49,125 nt of DNA from Myxococcales bacterium (GTDB taxonomy: Bacteria; Myxococcota_A; Polyangia; Palsa-1104; SHYY01): assembly GCA_023248875.1 (NCBI GenBank), contig JAHFDT010000006.1, positions 1-49,125 on the forward strand, written 5' to 3'. Made by a program: the position numbers and the translations under genes. A model generated the notes under the pieces. The model was not told the DNA's origin. It saw only the letters and a program-made list of their open reading frames with translations, and searched no databases. Below are positions 9,184-17,062 of this stretch, one piece after another (position 1 is the first letter of the stretch; each line of letters begins with the position of its first letter).

Positions 9184-10492
9184 TTTCGCCTTCGTTTGCA
9201 CCGCCGACAGCCGCATCTGCCAGGGGCAGGACATCCTCCAGTGCGGCGACGACGGTCTGTACCACCTCGCGACGACCTGTCCCCCTTCCCTGGCTTGTCA
9301 AAACGGCACCTGCGCGGAGCCGCGCTGCCCCGATGAGCTCATGGAGGATGACGTCGATCACCCGACCGGGCTCTCGATCAAAGGATGGCCGCGCTTTCGC
9401 CACGACAATCGCAATTCGGGATCCACGCCGGCGATCGTCGGTACCATGCCCACATTGCAATGGAAGAAGGGGCCGTTTGGCACCACTTTGAATTCGGGAA
9501 AGGCCATGGCTTCCGGCCCGGTGATCGCTCGGGACGGGACGATCATCGTCGGTGGGGGCGATAACGACGGAATGCAGGGCGTGCTATGGGCGCTCAATGG
9601 CGCGGGCAGCACGCAGTGGACCTTCGCGGGAAAACGCGGCTACGGCTATGCTCAACCGGCGATCCGTGTCGATGGCACGAGTTACTATTCCACCCAGGAT
9701 GGTACCGCCTATGCGGTCGACAGCACCGGCCTGAAGAAATGGAACTACTCCTTTGGCAGTCAGGACGATTGCAGCCCGATCGTTACGCGCGATGGGCTGG
9801 TGATCTATGGCAGCGACACCGGGGAGCTGTTTACCCTCGATGCGGATGGCAAGCTGAAGTGGCAGAGCGATAAAGCGACCGGGCCGGGGGAGGTCGATGC
9901 GGCGCTGGCCGAGTCCTGCGAGGGGCTGATCGTCGCGGGAGGACAGAATGGTTGGGTGGGGCTGAATGCCAAGACGGGCAAGACCCAGTGGAAGGTCGCG
10001 GCGACGGGCGGCCTTCACGCGCTGATGTCATCGCCCCTGGTGAGCGCGGCGGGGATCGTCTATGGGGCCGACTCGGGGGGGCAGGTGGTGGCGATCGATC
10101 TCCAAGGCAAGCTCCTTTGGTCCAAACAGGTGGCGAGCGGCGGGGGCGGGACCTCGCTGGCCAAGATCGGCCCGCAGCTATTTGTGGTGCTCGCCGACGG
10201 TAAGCTGCATGCGCTCAATGCAGCAACGGGCCAGGAGAACTGGGCTAAACCGGTCGGCCAGCAGGCGGAAATGTACCGTCATGGCGGCCCCGTGGTCGAT
10301 GGCGCGCAGCGGATCTACTTCAATTCCAGCGATGGCTATGTCTACGCCTTCGACACCGCGGGCACCCCACTGTGGAAGCTGGCGGCGAGCGGCCAATCGC
10401 TCAGCGGCACGAGCTTCGCCGAAATGGCGATTGCCGACGATGGAACGCTCCTCGTGCCGGGCAACGATGGCCTGCTCTACGCATTTCAGTAG
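9092..10492 (+). CDS. PQQ-like beta-propeller lipoprotein
   Basis: A surface or periplasmic lipoprotein of 466 aa. The signal ends in the lipobox LIGC (Cys13). A Cys-rich stretch follows (CTADSRICQGQDILQCGDDG, later CPPSLACQNGTC), then an eight-bladed-type propeller of PQQ-like repeats: GAGSTQWTFAGKRGYGYAQP, YAVDSTGLKKWNYSFG, LFTLDADGKLKWQS, VGLNAKTGKTQWKVA, VVAIDLQGKLLWSKQVA, LHALNAATGQENWAKPVG and YAFDTAGTPLWKLA. Such propellers act as binding scaffolds (BamB-like) or quinoprotein dehydrogenases; no catalytic Asp/Glu set for PQQ was recognised. A GAGGGGGA ribosome site lies 3 bases before the ATG. It sits between two diiron proteins. Confidence 0.88.
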   Translation: MQWLALLVLLIGCGSHKKPSPGNSDAAISPDFAFVCTADSRICQGQDILQCGDDGLYHLATTCPPSLACQNGTCAEPRCPDELMEDDVDHPTGLSIKGWPRFRHDNRNSGSTPAIVGTMPTLQWKKGPFGTTLNSGKAMASGPVIARDGTIIVGGGDNDGMQGVLWALNGAGSTQWTFAGKRGYGYAQPAIRVDGTSYYSTQDGTAYAVDSTGLKKWNYSFGSQDDCSPIVTRDGLVIYGSDTGELFTLDADGKLKWQSDKATGPGEVDAALAESCEGLIVAGGQNGWVGLNAKTGKTQWKVAATGGLHALMSSPLVSAAGIVYGADSGGQVVAIDLQGKLLWSKQVASGGGGTSLAKIGPQLFVVLADGKLHALNAATGQENWAKPVGQQAEMYRHGGPVVDGAQRIYFNSSDGYVYAFDTAGTPLWKLAASGQSLSGTSFAEMAIADDGTLLVPGNDGLLYAFQ

Positions 10493-10531
10493 CGCTTGAC
10501 TCTAGCGCCTGGCACTGGTTGAGTCCCCTCG

Positions 10532-11425
10532 ATGGCACGAGGAAAGATCGGTACTCCCATCGAACGGCCGACCGAGTGGTGGCTGCAGGCACTGCGCCAG
10601 CGAGCCGAGCGGATGTACGAGGAGCAGCTCGACTGGTCGCAGCCGATCGAATTTGTGTCGGAGACTGAGCGCGAAGGCTGCATCCGCTTTTTCAACGCCG
10701 CCTATCGCGCCGAAGAGTCGGGCAAAGCGCAGGCGCTGGCGCTGGCCGAAGAGGTGCGTGCCTGGGATCCGGAGCTTAGCGAGTGCCTCACGCTCTACGG
10801 CAATGAAGAGGGATGGCACCGCGAGCTACTGACCGAATTTCTCGGGCGTATCGGCGGGGGTGTGCGGCCGATGGGGCGAATGACCGGCACGCTCTATCGG
10901 CTCTACGGGCGGGCCAAGAGCATGGAGACCATCATGCTCACCAATTTGATGTTCGAGACTATCGGTTCGACCACCTACCGTTTGGCGCTACGAAACGTGC
11001 GGCAGCCGACCGTGCGCCAGCTCCTACAGATTCTCACGCGCGACGAGTCCTTCCACGTGCCGCTGAATGTCCATTTCATTCGTCAAGTCCTCAAGCGGCA
11101 GACCAGACGGTGGGGGCAGGCCAAACTTCAGACCATTTACCATGCCGTCTTTCTTGCGCTGATCGGCTCGGCCTATAAAAGCCGGAAGGCCGCGCAGTCC
11201 TTCGATCAATTGTCATTTCGAGAGCTTGCCACCGCCTACGTGGAGAATTTGGGGCGGCTGTTTCTGAGCGAATCGGACCTCGATTTTCGCCCGCTGGCTC
11301 CCGTGCTGTGGGCCTTTGGGTTGAGCTCCCAAGGGCTTCGCCAAGAGGGCGGACCCGCCGCCATCAGCGTGGCCGCGGCCGCAGCGGCGGCGCGACGCGA
11401 AGAGGTCGCAGTGACCGTTCTCTGA
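10532..11425 (+). CDS. Ferritin-like diiron protein
   Basis: A second helical diiron-carboxylate protein (297 aa), only distantly like the one at 8287. Ligands: Glu61/62 (YRAEESGK), ExxH at 93-96 (GNEEGWHREL), Glu142 (LMFETIGSTTYRLA) and ExxH at 172-175 (TRDESFHVPLN). The long first helix and the ETIGS block suggest a membrane-associated or lipid-acting oxygenase, but I do not recognise a named family. The C-terminus is an Ala-rich tail. It follows the propeller gene by 39 bases and precedes a gene with its own promoter, so the three genes 8287-11425 probably form one unit. Confidence 0.8.
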   Translation: MARGKIGTPIERPTEWWLQALRQRAERMYEEQLDWSQPIEFVSETEREGCIRFFNAAYRAEESGKAQALALAEEVRAWDPELSECLTLYGNEEGWHRELLTEFLGRIGGGVRPMGRMTGTLYRLYGRAKSMETIMLTNLMFETIGSTTYRLALRNVRQPTVRQLLQILTRDESFHVPLNVHFIRQVLKRQTRRWGQAKLQTIYHAVFLALIGSAYKSRKAAQSFDQLSFRELATAYVENLGRLFLSESDLDFRPLAPVLWAFGLSSQGLRQEGGPAAISVAAAAAAARREEVAVTVL

Positions 11426-11442
11426 GCAACTCTTCGGTCGGA

Positions 11443-11471
11443 TTGCCGATAATTTCTAGGCAGGCTACTAT
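11443..11471 (+). promoter_or_regulatory. Sigma-70-type promoter for the tail-tube-like gene
   Basis: TTGCCG (11443-11448), a 17-base spacer and TACTAT (11466-11471), preceded by GGC. It lies 24 bases before the ATG at 11496 and in the intergenic gap, which fits a conventional leadered promoter. Confidence 0.55.
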
Positions 11472-11481
11472 CGAGCCGCCA

Positions 11482-11489
11482 AGAGGGGA
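11482..11489 (+). promoter_or_regulatory. Ribosome binding site
   Basis: AGAGGGGA, 6 bases before the ATG at 11496. It fixes that start. Confidence 0.6.
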
Positions 11490-11495
11490 CACTGC

Positions 11496-12536
11496 ATGGG
11501 GCTGCTGGACGACCTCGAAAAAGCCGCGACGATCGCCGATAACCTCAAGGAGCAGGTCGAAGACGTTGTCGACTTTTTCTCTGGGAAGTCCAAGAGCTCG
11601 AGCCTCGCCAAGGACAAGAAGACGCGCGCCTTTGCAGCCGCGCGCTTCTATCTCGAGTTGGACGGTCAAAAGGTAGGCGTGATCACATCGGTGGACGGCG
11701 GCAACTTCAAGTCGGAGCCGATCGGCGAGCAGGTCGGTGGTGAGGGGCTGGTGACACGCTATCCAGGGCGGCAGAAGTTCGAGGACATTACGCTGCAGGT
11801 CGGCGCTTCCATGGCGCCCGGCTTTTGGAAATGGATCAAGGCCAGCATCGGAGCTTCGCCCGAACGCCGTGCTGGGGCGATTGTCACCTGCGATTTTGAT
11901 GGGTATGAGCGGTCGCGGCGCACCTTTAGCGAAGCCTTGATCAGCGAGGTCCAGTTTCCCGGGTGTGATGCCAAGGCCAAAGCGCCGGCGCTGGTGACGG
12001 TCAAGATCGCGGTCGAGCGGCTCGACTATGAGCGGCAGGATGCCGAGCTGGCGCCCATGGAGGCACCGATCACCAAGCAGAAGATGTGGCTTCCGAGAAA
12101 CTATCAGCTGACGTTGGAGAAGCTCGACAAGGAGACCACCAAGCACGTGGTGAAGATCGACCCCATTTCGGTGAAGCAGCAGATCATCCAGAACCCCGTG
12201 GGCAGGGAAAAGTGGCCGAGAATTGAGGCCGGCCGGGTGGAGTTTCCCACGCTTTCGATCCACGTTCCTGAGACCTATTTGAAGCCCTGGTACGAGTGGT
12301 GGAAGAAGTTCGTGGGAGAGGTGGAGCACGACGCGCAGAATGAAACCACCGGTTCGATCGTCTATCTCGCGTCCGATTGCAAGACCCCGCTCATGACGCT
12401 CGGACTGAGCGGCGTTGGCATCAGCACCATCACCTTCGAAAAGCACGAGACCACCAGCGAAGCGCTGCGCATCGCCAAGATCGATCTGTACACCGAATCG
12501 GTCGATTTCAAAGAGGGGAAGGGGACGGAGGGATAA
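11496..12536 (+). CDS. Protein with two phage tail-tube (gp19-like) domains
   Basis: A 346-aa soluble protein with no signal peptide. After an acidic/helical N-terminus (about 1-40) come two copies of the tail-tube fold of the T4 gp19 family. The first (about 45-170) has FYLELDGQKVGVITSVDGG and RKYPGR-like KFEDITLQVG, then WKWIK and CDFDGYERSRRTFSEALI. The second (about 205-340) has VEFPTLSIHVPE, PWYEWWKKFVGE, GSIVYLASDCKTPLMTLGLS and a final KIDLYTESVDF strand. Tube proteins of contractile systems usually carry one such domain. No sheath, baseplate, spike or ATPase gene is nearby, so it is an orphan. It could be a co-opted structural ring protein or a piece of a dispersed contractile system. 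Confidence 0.75.
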   Translation: MGLLDDLEKAATIADNLKEQVEDVVDFFSGKSKSSSLAKDKKTRAFAAARFYLELDGQKVGVITSVDGGNFKSEPIGEQVGGEGLVTRYPGRQKFEDITLQVGASMAPGFWKWIKASIGASPERRAGAIVTCDFDGYERSRRTFSEALISEVQFPGCDAKAKAPALVTVKIAVERLDYERQDAELAPMEAPITKQKMWLPRNYQLTLEKLDKETTKHVVKIDPISVKQQIIQNPVGREKWPRIEAGRVEFPTLSIHVPETYLKPWYEWWKKFVGEVEHDAQNETTGSIVYLASDCKTPLMTLGLSGVGISTITFEKHETTSEALRIAKIDLYTESVDFKEGKGTEG

Positions 12537-12575
12537 AGTAGCAGGAAAATCCGGCTCCTTCGAAAAGTTTCGTCG

Positions 12576-12581
12576 TACAAT
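12576..12581 (+). promoter_or_regulatory. Candidate -10 element before glycosyltransferase
   Basis: TACAAT, 8 bases before the ATG at 12590 in the 53-base gap after the preceding stop. No -35 match is seen. Confidence 0.35.
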
Positions 12582-12589
12582 TCGCACCC

Positions 12590-13615
12590 ATGCATTTCCA
12601 TTTTCAGGCGCATCTGCCCGACGGTGCATCGCAAGATCTCGACTGGTGCGAGCGCCATCCTCTGGGAGGAACGGAAACGGCGGTGCTGCGGATGGCGGCG
12701 GCGCTGCGGCGGCAGGGCCATGAGGTGACGATTTCGGGCGAACCGGCCTCTTGCGAAGTCTTTGTGGCGGTGCGCGACTTCCGACTCTTCGCGCAGGGGC
12801 GGGGGCCAGGGCGGCTCAACTACCTCTGGTGCCATGACGATGTGAACCAGCCGTTCGTCGAGCCGCTGCGCGATCGGGCCCTGGCGGCCACTGTTTATGG
12901 CCGTTGCGACCGGGTCATCGTCCTTTCGCACTACATGCTCGAACGCTGGCAGGCCGAGCTGCACTTGTCGCTCGACAAGGTGTTCCTCAGCAGCAACGGT
13001 GTGCCGCTGGAAAGATTTCGTACCACGCCGGAAACGCTGCGCGGTCGGCCGCCGCGTGCCTACTATTCCTCGACGCCCTTTCGGGGGCTCGAGCTCCTGC
13101 TCAAAGCGTGGCCGATCGTGCACGACGCCCTGCCGCAGGCGGAGCTCTGGATCTTCAGCTCGATGCAGATCTATCGCACCGAGGACAGCGATGAGCAGCG
13201 GCAGCTGTACGAGCAGGCACGAACGCTGCCGGGTGTCCGCTACCAGGGCGCGGTAGGGCAGGCGGAGCTGCGCGAGGCGACGCAGCAGTGCCGGGTCCTG
13301 GCCTACCCGTGCGTGTTTCCCGAGACCAGCTGCATCACCGCCATGGAGGCGATGGCCTCGGGCTGCGCGGTGGTTTCGACGGCGCTGGGCGCCCTGCCCG
13401 AGACCGCTTGGCGCAATCCTTTGGTGCCGCTCGGCGACGGCTGGATCAATGTATGGGCGCTCGAACTGTTTCGCCTGCTGGTCGACGAAGTTCATTATCT
13501 TCAACTGGCTGAACAGAACTTGGCGGTCGCAAGATGGCTCGGCTGGGAGACGGTAGCCAAGCGCTGGATCGGGCGAATCGAGGCCGATCTCGCGGTCCGG
13601 GGCGGCGCATCATGA
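12590..13615 (+). CDS. Glycosyltransferase, GT4/GT1 type
   Basis: A GT-B fold sugar transferase of 341 aa. The N-terminal half has a nucleotide-sugar site start (HPLGGTETAVLRMAAALRRQ) and the acceptor domain link VIVLSHYMLERW. The C-terminal half holds VFLSSNGVPLERF, the donor-site strand PRAYYSSTPFRGLELLLKAW, and the conserved PCVFPETSCITAMEAMASG (the EX7E region) followed by VVSTALGALPET. The opening CEVFVAVRDFR and HDDVNQPF resemble transferases that act in capsule or O-chain synthesis. Its stop overlaps the next glycosyltransferase start (ATGA), so the two are probably made together. Confidence 0.9.
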   Translation: MHFHFQAHLPDGASQDLDWCERHPLGGTETAVLRMAAALRRQGHEVTISGEPASCEVFVAVRDFRLFAQGRGPGRLNYLWCHDDVNQPFVEPLRDRALAATVYGRCDRVIVLSHYMLERWQAELHLSLDKVFLSSNGVPLERFRTTPETLRGRPPRAYYSSTPFRGLELLLKAWPIVHDALPQAELWIFSSMQIYRTEDSDEQRQLYEQARTLPGVRYQGAVGQAELREATQQCRVLAYPCVFPETSCITAMEAMASGCAVVSTALGALPETAWRNPLVPLGDGWINVWALELFRLLVDEVHYLQLAEQNLAVARWLGWETVAKRWIGRIEADLAVRGGAS

Positions 13616-14472
13616 AGCACTTTTTCGGGATGGTGACGACCAGCGCTTCGCACCGCTACACCGTGCCGGCGATCGAGTCCTTCTTTGCACATACCCCGCG
13701 CGATCAGATCGATCGCTTCTGGCTCATCGATAATAACGCCGACTTCCCCGCCTCCGTCGAGGCTTGGCCGATGGTCGATGTGATCCGCAACCCTGAACCG
13801 CGGAGCTTTGCGCGCAATCTCAATGAGGTGCTACGCCACGCTGGGGGAGCGGATGTTCTGTTCCTCAACAACGACCTCATCTTCACGCCCGAGTGGCTGC
13901 CGCCGGTGGCTAGCGTCGAGCGAGCGATTGTGTTGCCCACGTCGAATCAGCAGGTGCAGTATCGCCAGGGTACGTTTGACTGTAAGAGCTCGCTGGACTT
14001 CGAGGACTACCTCGGGCACGAGGCGGCGCTGCTGCAAATCGCCGAACAGCATCGGCGTCACACGAGTGGATCGCAGCGGGTTCTCATCCAGCCCTACTTC
14101 TGTGTTCGCATCCCGCAGCGCGTCTACGACGCCATTGGGCTGCTCGACGAATCCTTTGGCATCGGTGGGGGTGAGGATGTCGACTATTCGATCCGCGCGC
14201 GCCTAGCCGGCTTCGAGGTGGAGTGTGCGCTCGGCTCCTTTGTGCTGCACTTCCATGGCAAGTCGACCTGGCGCGGCGGCGAAAGTGCTGCCCAGACCGA
14301 GGAGCGCAACCGGCGCTACATCGAGGCCTTTGCACGTAAGTGGGGCGTCGACCTGGCGCGGCTACTGCTCGTCGGAGATCCCGAGGTGGTAAAGACCTAC
14401 GGCCTCGATCCTCTCCTGGCCGCAGGGCGGTTCAAAGAGGCGATCGAGATCGTGCTCTCGCGGCGAGTGTAG
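13612..14472 (+). CDS. Glycosyltransferase family 2 protein
   Basis: A GT-A fold transferase of 286 aa. The start at 13612 overlaps the preceding stop (ATGA); a longer open frame upstream is not protein-like. The nucleotide-binding strand is IDRFWLIDNNADF, the metal-binding DXD region is DVLFLNNDLIF, and the acceptor-side motif is GIGGGEDVDYSIRARLAGFE with the catalytic ED. A following LHFHGKSTWRGGE block matches rhamnosyltransferase-like members of the family. It probably adds a sugar in the same polymer as the preceding GT4. The acceptor is not predictable. Confidence 0.9.
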   Translation: MKHFFGMVTTSASHRYTVPAIESFFAHTPRDQIDRFWLIDNNADFPASVEAWPMVDVIRNPEPRSFARNLNEVLRHAGGADVLFLNNDLIFTPEWLPPVASVERAIVLPTSNQQVQYRQGTFDCKSSLDFEDYLGHEAALLQIAEQHRRHTSGSQRVLIQPYFCVRIPQRVYDAIGLLDESFGIGGGEDVDYSIRARLAGFEVECALGSFVLHFHGKSTWRGGESAAQTEERNRRYIEAFARKWGVDLARLLLVGDPEVVKTYGLDPLLAAGRFKEAIEIVLSRRV

Positions 14473-14478
14473 CAATGC

Positions 14479-14484
14479 TACCAT
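14479..14484 (+). promoter_or_regulatory. Candidate -10 element, leaderless start
   Basis: TGC-TACCAT ends 6 bases before the GTG at 14491. It lies just after the preceding stop codon; no -35 match. Confidence 0.35.
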
Positions 14485-14490
14485 CATGAG

Positions 14491-15381
14491 GTGGGGCGCC
14501 CCTCCGATTCGCGCTCGCTGGTATTGCGAGCGGATCCCGAACTCCGGTTAGCGCCCAATCTCGAGCAGGCGGGGCCGAGTAATTTGGTCCACATCGATGG
14601 CAAGGGTGAGGTGCGCTCACCGGCGCGTTATCGCGCTCTGACCGCGCTCACCTACGGCATCACGGGCGCGGCGGCGGTGGCGGCGACCGTCATGTACACC
14701 GAAGCGTTTGGTCCGCTCGGTACCGTCGTTGGGTTGCTGTTCGTCGGTACGTTTGGTATGGGCCTGGCCCGCGGCCGACGGATGAATCTGGCGGCGATGC
14801 TGATCCAGGAGAATCGACTCGACGAGGCGGAGACGCTGTGTCGCGCCACCTTGGCCGGCCAGATCGTGCCGCGTCGACTGCGCGCCGCCGCGCACCAGAA
14901 TCTCTCCGCCATCGCGGCGCGTCGGGGCGATTTCGAGCCGGCCCTTTCAGAGCTTCGTCGCGCGATCCAGCTGCGCCACTCGCCCTTTCGCCGCAGCGTC
15001 TATTTGGAGGTGCTCGCCTACGTCGAGATCGGACTGCTGGTGAACCTCGGCCGCGTGGGTGAAGCACGCGCGCGGCTCGATTCCCGAGGAGCGGTGCCGG
15101 ACGGGAACTATCTGCGCGTGCAGCACTGGACCGCCGAGCTGTTCGTGCAGTTTGCTGAGGGCAGGCTGGAAATCGACGACGACGAACTGTGGCTGCGCAG
15201 CCAGGCGGCGCTCCGCATTACCGGCGCAGCTCAGCTACTGGCGCTGTGCGCCTGGGCGTTTGCTCAGCGTGGCGATGAAGAGATGCGGCGCCATCTTATC
15301 GAGCAGGCGGTGGAGCGTGCAGATCCTCAGGTTGCGATCCGGCTGCCGACCCTATGGCACTGGGTGAGTGGAACTAGTTAG
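14491..15381 (+). CDS. Membrane protein with C-terminal TPR-like repeats
   Basis: A 296-aa protein of unknown function. A polar N-terminus (about 1-48) precedes two adjacent membrane helices (TALTYGITGAAAVAATVMY and GPLGTVVGLLFVGTFGMGLA), so both termini should lie on the same side. Residues 95-290 are helical TPR-like repeats (RMNLAAMLIQENRLDEAETL, RAAAHQNLSAIAARRGDFEP, and VNLGRVGEARARLDS). The start is a GTG at 14491. The stop codon TAG (15379-15381) overlaps the first bases of a fold-back repeat, so the present C-terminus may have been set by insertion of that element. Confidence 0.75.
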   Translation: MGRPSDSRSLVLRADPELRLAPNLEQAGPSNLVHIDGKGEVRSPARYRALTALTYGITGAAAVAATVMYTEAFGPLGTVVGLLFVGTFGMGLARGRRMNLAAMLIQENRLDEAETLCRATLAGQIVPRRLRAAAHQNLSAIAARRGDFEPALSELRRAIQLRHSPFRRSVYLEVLAYVEIGLLVNLGRVGEARARLDSRGAVPDGNYLRVQHWTAELFVQFAEGRLEIDDDELWLRSQAALRITGAAQLLALCAWAFAQRGDEEMRRHLIEQAVERADPQVAIRLPTLWHWVSGTS

Positions 15382-15538
15382 GCTCTGTCCTCAAAGTCCT
15401 CCCGTCGTCGGGCTCGTTCTCGCTGCGGCTCGCTTTGTCGCTCCTCGGTTGCCTACCGCCAGTAGGCGCCCTCGTCGCTTCGCGCGAGCCGGGCTGCGAA
15501 CTCCGCCCGACTCGGTCCGGACTTTGAGGACAGACCCT
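15380..15538. repeat. Fold-back repeat with 20-bp terminal inverted repeats
   Basis: About 159 bp filling most of the 208-bp gap between genes. The arms 15380-15399 and 15519-15538 are inverted repeats with one mismatch (TCTGTCCTCAAAGTCC core). The interior also folds: CGGCTCGC near 15425 pairs with GCGAGCCG near 15484, and the centre is a perfect 6-bp hairpin at 15451-15467 (GCCTAC, loop CGCCA, GTAGGC). A short CTAGT stands on both sides (15374-15378 and 15537-15541) but does not align with the arm ends as a clean target duplication. It may also act as a terminator for the preceding gene. No coding potential. Confidence 0.8.
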
Positions 15539-15589
15539 AGTCATAAAATTCCCCGTCCCCCGTTCTGCAGTTCATGGTAGGACTCGCCC

Positions 15590-17062
15590 ATGCGCTGGCT
15601 TAAGCTTTCATGGGCGGTTCTTGGGATCGGTTGCGGCGGCACTCCCACGACGCCACAGCCTGATCTCGGGCCGCGCTCGACTTATACCGAGGCACAAGCG
15701 GCAGCGGCGCGAACTGCCTGTACCTTCAAGGCGGGAGCGCTGCCGGGAGAATCGCTTGCCAAGGATGCGCCCATCGGGCCCCAGATACCGATCGATACCG
15801 TCGTCGTCGTGATGATGGAAAACCGCTCCTTCGACCATCTACTGGGCAATCTGCCTGCGACGGGGCAGCCCGACGTTGAGGTCGCGGCCGCCAATGCCAG
15901 CAATCTCGATAGCGATGGCAAACCGGTCCAACGTTTTCACCTCACCGACTACTGTTTCGATGACACCAGCCATGAATGGGAGGGGAGCCACAAGGAGTGG
16001 AACAACGGCAAGAACGATGGCTTCGTGGTGGCCAATCAGGGCGGCAAAGGGGATGCGCAGGGCGCGCGCGCGATGGGCTACTACGACCAGACCGATCTGC
16101 CGTTCCTCTATGGGCTCGCCAATCGATTTTCCATCGCCGACCAATTTTTCTGTTCCGTCATGGGACCCACCTTTCCCAACCGCATGTACCTCTATGGAGC
16201 CACTAGCTTCGGCTACACCTACAACTGGCTGCTCAGCCACCACGAGCCCAATCTGCTCGAGAAGCTGGAACAGGCGGGTGTCTCTTGGCACGAGTACTAC
16301 GAGACCTTTCCGGGCAGCGGCATCTTCACCAATACCTTCGTGACGCACATTGGCGACCACTATGAAAAGATCGAGGACTTTCTCAGCGCCGCCGCCGCCG
16401 GCACCCTCGATCATTTTGTGTTGGTCGATCCCAATCTGCGCAGCGACGGTGCGCTGCGCGATGACCAGCATCCGCCGGGCGATATCCAGCTCGGCGATCA
16501 GTTTCTCGAGAAGATCGTCAATGCGGTGATGAAAAGCCCGCAGTGGCCGCGCCTGGCACTGTTCATCACGTGGGACGAGCACGGCGGGATCTACGACCAT
16601 GTGCCGCCGCCCACCGCCTGTTCACCGGACGCTAGCGAGTACATCTATGAACATGGCGTAAAGGGGCCCTCGCCGGCCCCGGGTGCGGGCTTTGACCGCC
16701 TCGGCTTCCGCGTGCCGCTCGTGGTCGTGTCGCCCTACGCACGGCCGCACTTCGTTTCGCACAAGGTGTACGACCACACTTCGATCACGCGCTTCGTCGA
16801 GGCCCGCTTTCTTTTGGGCGCGCTTTCGGCACGGGACGCCAATGCCGATCCGCTCTACGAGCTGTTCGACTTCTCCAAGCCGGCGCTACTGCAGCCGCCG
16901 ACGCTGCCCAAGGCGCTGGTCGATCAGGCCAAGCTCAACGCCTGTATTGCCGCTTGGCCGAAAAAGGATTTTGGCGATGGTGGGCTCGACGTTTTTCTCG
17001 AAGACATGAGCAAGCCAGCCGATCTGGCGACCAAGCCGACCGACGGCGGCACGAACGGTTGA
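15590..17062 (+). CDS. Phosphoesterase lipoprotein (phospholipase C / AcpA family)
   Basis: An exported phosphoesterase of the alkaline-phosphatase superfamily (490 aa), as in bacterial phospholipases C and acid phosphatase AcpA. The signal ends in LGIGC (Cys15), so it should be lipid-anchored. The family signature VVVMMENRSFDHLLG starts at residue 72. Further conserved blocks are ADQFFCSVMGPTFPNRMYLY, ITWDEHGGIYDHVPPP (metal site) and DRLGFRVPLVVVSPYARP, then YDHTSITRFVEARF. Natural substrates may be phospholipids or other phosphodiesters; this cannot be decided here. The C-terminus lacks the two extra domains of phosphocholine-specific PLC. Its stop shares one base with the next start (TGATG). 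Confidence 0.9.
   Translation: MRWLKLSWAVLGIGCGGTPTTPQPDLGPRSTYTEAQAAAARTACTFKAGALPGESLAKDAPIGPQIPIDTVVVVMMENRSFDHLLGNLPATGQPDVEVAAANASNLDSDGKPVQRFHLTDYCFDDTSHEWEGSHKEWNNGKNDGFVVANQGGKGDAQGARAMGYYDQTDLPFLYGLANRFSIADQFFCSVMGPTFPNRMYLYGATSFGYTYNWLLSHHEPNLLEKLEQAGVSWHEYYETFPGSGIFTNTFVTHIGDHYEKIEDFLSAAAAGTLDHFVLVDPNLRSDGALRDDQHPPGDIQLGDQFLEKIVNAVMKSPQWPRLALFITWDEHGGIYDHVPPPTACSPDASEYIYEHGVKGPSPAPGAGFDRLGFRVPLVVVSPYARPHFVSHKVYDHTSITRFVEARFLLGALSARDANADPLYELFDFSKPALLQPPTLPKALVDQAKLNACIAAWPKKDFGDGGLDVFLEDMSKPADLATKPTDGGTNG

Noticed and set aside
10493-10531. Sigma-54 promoter (TGGCAC followed by TTG)
   Set aside because: The TGGCAC at about 10509 is followed by TTGA after 3 bases, not TTGC after 5.
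15380-15589. Promoter at the right end of the fold-back repeat (TTGAGG and TAAAAT)
   Set aside because: The spacer is 14 bases, too short for a usual sigma-70 promoter, so no feature was called.
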